Source: an uncultured Clostridia bacterium (lineage in GTDB: Bacteria; Bacillota; Clostridia; Oscillospirales; Oscillospiraceae). Taken from it: a stretch of 22,260 bases of DNA. Made by a program: the position numbers and the translations under genes. Where the stretch lies: the NCBI GenBank assembly GCA_945918315.1, contig CAMEIK010000002.1, forward strand, positions 1-22,260, read 5' to 3'. Below, one piece after another: positions 17,072 through 22,260 of the stretch. The notes under the pieces were generated by a model. It ran no database searches, had not been told where the DNA came from, and saw nothing but the letters and a program-made list of their open reading frames with translations. The stretch's first letter is position 1. Each line of letters starts with the position of its first letter.

Positions 17072-17971
17072 TTATGCCTGGGCGGAGGTTTCTTCCGGGG
17101 GGCAGGATGCGGAAATATAGATCATGGAAAGCAGAGTAAAGACCAGCGCCTGGACAAAGCCGGAGAACAGGTCAAAGTAAAGAGACAGAACCGCGGGAAT
17201 ACCCAGGGCAAAAATGGGTACTCCGGAAAGAACGCCAAGGGCCTGCAGAAGACCGAAGAACCCCAAAGCGCCGCTGATGATCCCGAAAAACAGAGGCGCC
17301 TTTTTCCCGTTCTTTCTGCCCCAGAGGATCAAGCCCAGGGCAAGGACCAGCAGAACGATGGATACCGCGATGCCGCTGGAGGCAATCAGATTCAGAACAA
17401 TGGTGGAAACCAGGGACAGGGCGCTGTAAAGAATGGTGGTGATGACGCCGCCGCCTGCCACGTTGCCGAAGTGACGGAAGGCCATACTGATGGGCTGGGC
17501 AATTTCGGAAATGATATTCATGGGGGTCATGACCACAATGGGCTCGGTAAAGCCCTTCAGCCAGCCCACAAAGCCGTTGCGGGAAATATTATTGTACCAG
17601 ATGACGGCGGTGACCATCAGCGCCCAGGTCAGGGTGGTGCTTACATCAGCAGTGGTGGACCGGAGGAAACCGGTCATGCCGATGAGGCTCCCGCAGATAC
17701 TGCTCAGGAACAGGGTGCAGATGAAGGGGAACCAGTAAGCGTTGTGCTCGCCCATGGACTGAATGGTCATGTTATAAAGCATGGTAATGCCCTTTTCTAC
17801 CAGCACCTGGCGCCCGGTGGGACGCTTCTGGAGCCCCTTACCCAGAAGAATAAAGCTCACGCAAAGCAGCACTGTAACCACTGCGGAGGAAACCAGCGTC
17901 TGGGTAATATGGATGCCCCCGAAAATCGGAATTGTGAAGTAAATAAACGGCCCTCGGACATCTACATTCAT
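17072..17971 (-). CDS. atpB: ATP synthase Fo a subunit with an extra transmembrane hairpin
   Basis: Subunit a provides the ion half-channels beside the c ring. The 299 residues include the essential Arg166 in AQPISMAFRHFGNVAGG and the last-helix Gln274 in FSGFVQALVFTLLSMIYIS. In E. coli these residues (Arg210 and Gln252) are 42 apart; here they are 108 apart. The additional stretch, roughly residues 185-250, holds two predicted membrane spans (about 201-218 and 227-248) joined by a basic turn, GRKNGKKAP. It is thus longer than the usual 220-270 residues. The start ATG overlaps the atpI stop (ATGA, 17968-17971). Reading frame and codon use are continuous across the insertion, so this is not an assembly artefact on its face. 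Confidence 0.95.
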   Translation of the reverse strand: MNVDVRGPFIYFTIPIFGGIHITQTLVSSAVVTVLLCVSFILLGKGLQKRPTGRQVLVEKGITMLYNMTIQSMGEHNAYWFPFICTLFLSSICGSLIGMTGFLRSTTADVSTTLTWALMVTAVIWYNNISRNGFVGWLKGFTEPIVVMTPMNIISEIAQPISMAFRHFGNVAGGGVITTILYSALSLVSTIVLNLIASSGIAVSIVLLVLALGLILWGRKNGKKAPLFFGIISGALGFFGLLQALGVLSGVPIFALGIPAVLSLYFDLFSGFVQALVFTLLSMIYISASCPPEETSAQA

Positions 17972-18372
17972 TGGATTTTCTCACCTTTCTTCAGAAATAG
18001 CTCATAAACGGTGATTACAGGCCGGACAAAGACAACCGGCAATACGGAAGCCAGAGGATCAAAGCCAAAAAGCTTGACGCAAACTACCAGCAGCGCAAAG
18101 AGAACGACCAGCCGGAAAAGGTAGGAAAGCTGCATGACGGCCTGTCCGCCCTTTACATCCTGATTCTGGGCCTTATCCGCGGCAGTGCCGGCGGACAGGG
18201 CCATGAGGAAGAAATTCAGCAGTGCCAGCCCGGTACCGGCGATGGCGCCCCACAGAACCGGCAGCCGGAAGAAGCCAAGCAGGGCATACATCATAAGCAT
18301 CAGTCCGGTAAGTACCGTGACCCCCAGGGCAATGGGGGCGGTGGCGCGCAGGGCAGCTTTGCATGAGCCCAT
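17968..18372 (-). CDS. atpI: ATP synthase subunit I (assembly factor)
   Basis: The 134-residue membrane protein has four predicted helices: about 11-36, 38-60, 80-100 and 103-120, with basic loops. Its pattern (LRATAPIALGVTVLTGLMLM, then LWGAIAGTGLALLNFFLM) fits the AtpI/subunit I family encoded at the head of atp operons, which helps assemble the c ring and has been linked to magnesium transport together with AtpZ. The ATG 18370-18372 follows AGGAGG. It overlaps atpB by four bases. A 153-base gap to atpZ contains a possible weak secondary promoter (ATGACA-16-TACACT). Confidence 0.88.
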   Translation of the reverse strand: MGSCKAALRATAPIALGVTVLTGLMLMMYALLGFFRLPVLWGAIAGTGLALLNFFLMALSAGTAADKAQNQDVKGGQAVMQLSYLFRLVVLFALLVVCVKLFGFDPLASVLPVVFVRPVITVYELFLKKGEKIQ

Positions 18373-18525
18373 AGGATACCTCCTGAAAACAAAAGGGTCA
18401 GTGTAACGATTCAGTCACCCGTGTCATTGCGATAAAGCAGCGCACACTGGTGTGGAAATCTCCCGGTTTTTCCCTATCTTTCGAATTTTCGCCGAAGAAA
18501 ATTGTGGCTACTGAATAGCTACGGG

Positions 18526-18780
18526 TCAGTTATGTTCGTTGAAAGAAACGGGGGGATCCTCTTTCTTTTCATCCCGGGACATGCGGTCCATGGTTTTCAG
18601 GGCGTCCCGGAACCCGGTGACGGCGCAGGTGAGGCCCAGAGCCAGTCCCGCCCAGATTACCCAGGTGCCCCAGCCAAAGGCACTCCGCAGCCAGATTGCC
18701 AGCAGCACAAAGCCGGCCAGAGGAAAGGCAACGGTGAACCCAAGCTGGGTCAGGAAGACCAGCAGATTCAGATCCCGCAT
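18526..18780 (-). CDS. atpZ: AtpZ-like small membrane protein, first gene of the ATP synthase operon
   Basis: The 84-residue protein has two predicted membrane helices (LLVFLTQLGFTVAFPLAGFV and WVIWAGLALGLTCAVTGF) joined by a short loop with WLRSAFGWGT, and a hydrophilic C-terminal tail (MDRMSRDEKKEDPPVSF). This is the layout of the AtpZ (ATPase_gene1) family found next to atpI. AtpZ and AtpI have been proposed to form a complex for magnesium or calcium movement that supports ATP synthase; the exact function remains uncertain. The start at 18778-18780 follows GGAGGG. The only strong promoter of the operon lies just upstream. Confidence 0.85.
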   Translation of the reverse strand: MRDLNLLVFLTQLGFTVAFPLAGFVLLAIWLRSAFGWGTWVIWAGLALGLTCAVTGFRDALKTMDRMSRDEKKEDPPVSFNEHN

Positions 18781-18854
18781 TCCGCCGTCCCTCCCGCAAA
18801 CCGAAATACAGACAGGGCAAAGCGTCCCGCCTGGTTGCCAAAACGATCTATCCT

Positions 18855-18883
18855 ATTATACCCGCAAACCTGCCAAGATGCAA
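18855..18883 (-). promoter_or_regulatory. Main promoter of the ATP synthase operon
   Basis: On the minus strand TTGCAT (18878-18883), 17 bases and a perfect TATAAT (18855-18860) lie about 75 bases upstream of the atpZ start. No comparably strong promoter is visible inside the operon. Confidence 0.8.
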
Positions 18884-18988
18884 GCGGCTTTTATGAAAAA
18901 TCGGTAAACACTTTTCGGAAAAAAGGAAACACACTATAAAACAGAAAAGAGCCTGAAAGGCTATCTGCCATCAGTTATGAAAAAGGTC

Positions 18989-19017
18989 TTTCTTTTCTTG
19001 AAAAAGTGTAGTAAAAT
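18989..19017 (+). promoter_or_regulatory. Possible promoter of the recD2-comF run
   Basis: TTTCTT (18989-18994), 17 bases, TAAAAT (19012-19017) point to the right, away from the atp operon. The -10 is acceptable but the -35 is weak. A small hairpin (GGCGC at 19033-19037 with GCGCC at 19045-19049) follows in the leader. Confidence 0.4.
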
Positions 19018-19080
19018 ATCTCAGAAAGTACAGGCGCAAAAGAAGCGCCGGACGCGTATCCTGATCCGGGGGGATGCCTT

Positions 19081-19437
19081 GTGCGGGTTCTGATTGGGAT
19101 GCTTTTGTCTTTTGGGATGCTTTGCGTACTGTGGACGGCGGTTGGATGCCTGCTCAGCGGCGGAGGGGGCACAGTGATTTGTCTGGGAGAGCCTTGCCGG
19201 GCGGTTCTGCTTGCCAGGCGGCTGGAGCTGCTGCGGGAATTGGGTTTGTTCCGTGGGCGGCTTGTGCTGCTTGCCGATGAAAACCACAGAGAGGAAGTCG
19301 CTTGCCTTTCCGGCGTGGAAACCCTCACACCGGAGCAGCTTGTCCGGGAATTGCAGTTAGGAGAGAAAGAATTTGGCACAGCAGGAGATGGAAATCCTTC
19401 AGGGCACCGTGTCGGCGGTGGTGTATCAGAATTATGA
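19081..19437 (+). CDS. Unrecognised small membrane-anchored protein upstream of recD2
   Basis: A GTG start at 19081 is preceded by GGGGGGA about six bases upstream. The 118 residues begin with a membrane helix (VLIGMLLSFGMLCVLWTAVG, then CLLSGGGG), followed by a soluble part: TVICLGEPCRAVLLARRLEL, LRELGLFRGRLVLLADENHR and VETLTPEQLVRELQLGEKEF. Alternating hydrophobic and Arg/Leu-rich segments look like a small alpha/beta domain on the cytoplasmic side. The last 21 codons overlap the recD2 start region by 65 bases, more than usual, which makes the true C-terminus or the recD2 start worth checking. I do not recognise the family and give no function; the operon context with recD2 and comF hints at a DNA-related or merely co-transcribed gene. 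Confidence 0.6.
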   Translation: MRVLIGMLLSFGMLCVLWTAVGCLLSGGGGTVICLGEPCRAVLLARRLELLRELGLFRGRLVLLADENHREEVACLSGVETLTPEQLVRELQLGEKEFGTAGDGNPSGHRVGGGVSEL

Positions 19438-21586
19438 AAACGGTTATTCCGTTCTCCGTTTGTCGGTGGGGGGAGGCCAGAATGTTACCGTTGTCGGGAC
19501 AATTCCCCTTCCCGCGGTAGGGGAGCGGCTGGTGGTCACAGGGAAATGGGGGAACCATGCCAGCTATGGCCGCCAGTTCGAGGCAGAGTTTCTGGAGCGG
19601 CTCATGCCCCAGACCGGCATGGAGATTCTCAGTTATCTGTCCAGCCGGATTATCAAGGGCATTGGGCCCCGGATGGCTGCCAGAATTGTGGATGCCTTTG
19701 GGGAGGATACCCTGCGGATCATGGAGCGGGAGCCGGGGCGGCTTGCCGAGGTTCCCGGGATTTCTGCGGAAAGGGCGAAGCTGATCGGGGAGGAGTTTCG
19801 GCTTCAGACCGGCATGCGTCAGCTGATGGAGTTTTTTGCCCTCCACGGTCTGCCCGCGGAGCTGGCGGTGCGAACCTATAAGCTTTACGGAGACAGCGCC
19901 ACGGAGCTGCTGTACGAGGATCCGTATTTACTTATGGATGACGGCCTGGACGCCCCCTTTAGCGCGGTGGACCGGTTTGCCATCGAGCTTGGGGTGGCGG
20001 CGGACGACCCCCGGCGGGTGGAGGCAGGCATCCTCTTTGAGCTGACCTACAACCTGTCTGCCGGACACAGTTTTCTGCCGGAAAACAAGCTTTCCGCCGC
20101 CGCGGCCCAGCTTCTTTCCGTGGATGAGGAAACCATCCGGGCGGGAATGGCACGGCTCCGGGAAGCGGACAGGCTGATGACGGATACCCTTACGGAGATT
20201 CCCGTTGATTATCTTCCGGAGCTTTATGAGGCGGAAACCTTCTGCTGCCGGGCGCTGACGGCGGCGTCGGCCCTGCGCTTCCCCCCTCCGCCGGGGCTGA
20301 ACAGGATGATCGAACAAGCCGCGTCGGAAAGCGGAATCGCCTATTCCGCCGGGCAGAAAGACGCCATCCGCACCGCGGCGGAGCAGGGGCTTCTGCTCAT
20401 CACCGGAGGACCGGGCACCGGCAAAACCACGATTCTGAAAGGAATTCTGTCTTTATTTGGGAATATGGGCCTGAAATGTGTGCTGGCAGCCCCCACGGGC
20501 CGGGCAGCCAAACGGCTTACCGAGGTCACCGGGGAGGACGCTTCCACCATCCACAGGCTATTGGAGGCGGGTATTGACCCGGCTACCGGAAAAATGGTCT
20601 TTGCCCGGGATGAAGATAACCCTCTGAAGGCGGATGCCGTCATTGTGGACGAGATGTCCATGGTGGATGTTCTGCTACTGGGAAGTCTTCTTCGGGCAGT
20701 ACCCCAGGGGAAGCGTCTGATTCTTGTGGGTGACCCGGACCAGCTGCCGCCGGTGGGACCGGGCTCCCCCTTCAGCGATATGCTCCGCAGCGGGGTGCTT
20801 CCCGCTGTCCGGCTCACGGAAATCTTCCGTCAGGCCCAGCAGAGCCTGATTGTTATGAATGCGCACCGGGTCAATCAGGGACAGCAGCCGGAATTGCGCA
20901 ATACCCAAAGTGATTTCTTCTTTATGCGGCGGCAGTCGGAGCAGACCCTGCTTCAGACGGTGCGGGATTTGTGCACCACCCGCCTTCCCAGGAACATGGG
21001 CATCCTCCCGGAGCAGATTCAGGTGCTTTCTCCCACCCGAAAAGGAGCCGTGGGAACGGGCAACCTCAATCTGATGCTGCAGGCGGCACTGAATCCTCCG
21101 ACACCTGAGAAAAAAGAACGGCAGTTCGGAGATTTTTCTTTCCGTGAAGGCGATCGGGTGATGCAAATTCGGAACAACTATGATATAATGTGGCAGAAGA
21201 CCGACGGAAGCGCCGTTGGCGCGGGTATTTTCAACGGAGATGTGGGGACAGTTCAGTCCATCGACCCCGGGGCGGAGACTATGACCGTTGTCTTTGACGA
21301 TAAGAAGGCCGACTACGATTTTTCCCAGCTGGGAGAACTGGGGCTTGCCTACGCCGTCACGGTGCATAAGAGCCAGGGCAGCGAGTACCGGGCGGTGATT
21401 CTCACTGCCTGGAACGGGTCTCCCTACCTGATGTCCCGGAGCGTACTGTATACCGCTATCACCCGGGCCAGAGAGCTGCTGATTATTGTGGGCCGGGAGG
21501 AAACCGTTCAGGCCATGACGGAAAACGCCAAGAAAAACCGGCGATATACGGGACTGAAGCTTCGGCTTCAGGGGAAATGCCCATGA
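19373..21586 (+). CDS. recD2: RecD2-type DNA helicase (SF1B)
   Basis: RecD2 is a 5'-3' DNA helicase acting in replication-fork maintenance and repair, working without RecBC. The 737 residues show an N-terminal OB-like domain (about 1-80), helix-hairpin-helix repeats (IIKGIGPRMAARIVDAFG and LAEVPGISAERAKLI, 93-138), Walker A ITGGPGTGKTT at about 343-353, Walker B VIVDEMSMVD, motif III ILVGDPDQLPPVGPG, and motifs V and VI in GLAYAVTVHKSQGSEY and YTAITRARELLIIVG. The TTG at 19373 is preferred because AGGAGAG lies eight bases upstream; the ATG at 19388 has a site directly against it. Either start leaves the protein intact. It overlaps the preceding small gene and the comF start. Confidence 0.94.
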   Translation: MAQQEMEILQGTVSAVVYQNYENGYSVLRLSVGGGQNVTVVGTIPLPAVGERLVVTGKWGNHASYGRQFEAEFLERLMPQTGMEILSYLSSRIIKGIGPRMAARIVDAFGEDTLRIMEREPGRLAEVPGISAERAKLIGEEFRLQTGMRQLMEFFALHGLPAELAVRTYKLYGDSATELLYEDPYLLMDDGLDAPFSAVDRFAIELGVAADDPRRVEAGILFELTYNLSAGHSFLPENKLSAAAAQLLSVDEETIRAGMARLREADRLMTDTLTEIPVDYLPELYEAETFCCRALTAASALRFPPPPGLNRMIEQAASESGIAYSAGQKDAIRTAAEQGLLLITGGPGTGKTTILKGILSLFGNMGLKCVLAAPTGRAAKRLTEVTGEDASTIHRLLEAGIDPATGKMVFARDEDNPLKADAVIVDEMSMVDVLLLGSLLRAVPQGKRLILVGDPDQLPPVGPGSPFSDMLRSGVLPAVRLTEIFRQAQQSLIVMNAHRVNQGQQPELRNTQSDFFFMRRQSEQTLLQTVRDLCTTRLPRNMGILPEQIQVLSPTRKGAVGTGNLNLMLQAALNPPTPEKKERQFGDFSFREGDRVMQIRNNYDIMWQKTDGSAVGAGIFNGDVGTVQSIDPGAETMTVVFDDKKADYDFSQLGELGLAYAVTVHKSQGSEYRAVILTAWNGSPYLMSRSVLYTAITRARELLIIVGREETVQAMTENAKKNRRYTGLKLRLQGKCP

Positions 21587-22260
21587 TGATTCTTTCGTGG
21601 CTGGGGGAAGTCCTCTATCCTTCCAAATGCATCCTCTGCGGGCGGGTTCTGAAGAAACAGGAGACGGATCTTTGCGGCGTCTGCCGGGTAAACGCCCCGG
21701 AGTATCCTTACAGCCGGTCAAAACCCGCTCCCAAAGGAAATCTTAACCTGCGTTTTCTTGACAGTTTCACCGCAGTCTGGTACTATGAGGGAGACGTCCG
21801 GAAGAGCATCCACAGGTTTAAATTCTGCAGGAAAGCCCACCTTTCCACCGGATACGGAAGAATGGTGGCTTTGCGGCTGGAGGAAACCTTTCCTGAGGGG
21901 TTTGATTATCTGACCTGGGTTCCCGTGAGCGGCCTGCGGCGAATGCGCCGTGGCTACGACCAGACCGAGCTCCTGGCAAGAGCGGTGGGAAGGGAGCTTC
22001 GATTTGCGCCGGTGCGGCTGCTGAAGAAGGTCCGCAATACCCGCCCTCAGTTTCAGCAGGCAACGCCGGAAGCCAGACGGGCCAATGTTGCCGGAGCCTT
22101 CGCTCCCTGCGAGAAAATAGACCTGACCGGAAAGCGGGTCGTGCTGCTGGATGACATCTACACAACCGGTGCCACAGCATCGGAATGCGGAAGAATTCTC
22201 CGGGGTATGGGTGCGAAGGAAGTGCACATCGTGACCATTGCCGCCGCCCGGCGGAGATAG
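21583..22260 (+). CDS. comF: ComF-family phosphoribosyltransferase-like protein
   Basis: ComF proteins take part in DNA uptake during natural transformation, or in single-stranded DNA handling, and have a phosphoribosyltransferase fold. The 225-residue protein starts at ATG 21583, which overlaps the recD2 stop (ATGATGA) with AGGGGA eight bases upstream; an ATG at 21577 is too near that site. It has an N-terminal zinc finger (C16, C19, C31, C34 in CILCG and CGVC), the usual YEGDVRKSIHRFKF segment, VPVSGLRRMRRGYDQTELLA, and the PRPP-binding loop VVLLDDIYTTGATA. The stop codon is the last three bases of the window, so the gene is complete. Whether the organism is transformable cannot be judged from this. 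Confidence 0.93.
   Translation: MMILSWLGEVLYPSKCILCGRVLKKQETDLCGVCRVNAPEYPYSRSKPAPKGNLNLRFLDSFTAVWYYEGDVRKSIHRFKFCRKAHLSTGYGRMVALRLEETFPEGFDYLTWVPVSGLRRMRRGYDQTELLARAVGRELRFAPVRLLKKVRNTRPQFQQATPEARRANVAGAFAPCEKIDLTGKRVVLLDDIYTTGATASECGRILRGMGAKEVHIVTIAAARRR

Overview
The window looks like chromosomal DNA of a Gram-positive, low-oxygen gut-type Bacillota, probably class Clostridia and near the Oscillospirales. This is inferred from the house-keeping gene families, strong AGGAGG ribosome binding sites, sigma-A type promoters with 17-base spacers, fairly GC-rich codon use, and Tn1549-type mobile-element genes. No species can be named from the sequence alone.

Region 1 (1-2060, minus strand) is a decayed piece of a Tn1549/CD1107-type integrative conjugative element. 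It holds a TnpW-like gene cut by the window edge, a YodL-domain gene, the tail of an unrecognised gene, an AT-rich gene for a membrane-bound XRE regulator that appears to have landed inside that tail, and the acidic C-terminus of a DUF4366-like membrane protein without its N-terminus. Region 2 (2060-2800) is its integration hotspot. It has a TTAGCA-rich segment with a perfect inverted repeat, an intact tRNA-Arg(CCU) with its own promoter and terminator, and two further tRNA-Arg 5' halves that both stop just after the anticodon loop, as expected for attachment-site scars. Region 3 (2801-4100) is mostly gene-poor and ends in a broken chromate-transporter gene. That gene looks like a deletion fusion of two tandem chr genes and also carries a -1 frameshift in a T7 run.

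Region 4 (4198-9861) is core chromosome: prfB (RF2, no programmed frameshift), secG, pepD, then a divergent pair made of an XRE regulator with seven LAPFL-type repeats and an M28 metallopeptidase. Region 5 (9868-11259) is asnS, on the minus strand.

Region 6 (11427-18780, minus strand) is a complete F1Fo ATP synthase operon read atpZ-atpI-atpB-atpE-atpF-atpH-atpA-atpG-atpD-atpC, with one clear promoter before atpZ and a strong terminator after atpC. Two Fo subunits are notable. The c subunit has two membrane carboxylates and an ETTGIY motif, resembling sodium-coupled rotors such as that of Fusobacterium. The a subunit carries about 66 additional residues, predicted to form a transmembrane hairpin, between the essential Arg and the last helix. 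Region 7 (19081-22260, plus strand) is a three-gene run: a small membrane-anchored unknown protein, recD2 (DNA helicase, TTG start) and comF, joined by overlaps.

I found no CRISPR array, rRNA, riboswitch or intact transposase. The most interesting material is the tRNA-Arg scar stack, the ATP synthase Fo variations, the chimeric chr pseudogene, and the repeat-bearing XRE regulator with its candidate operator.
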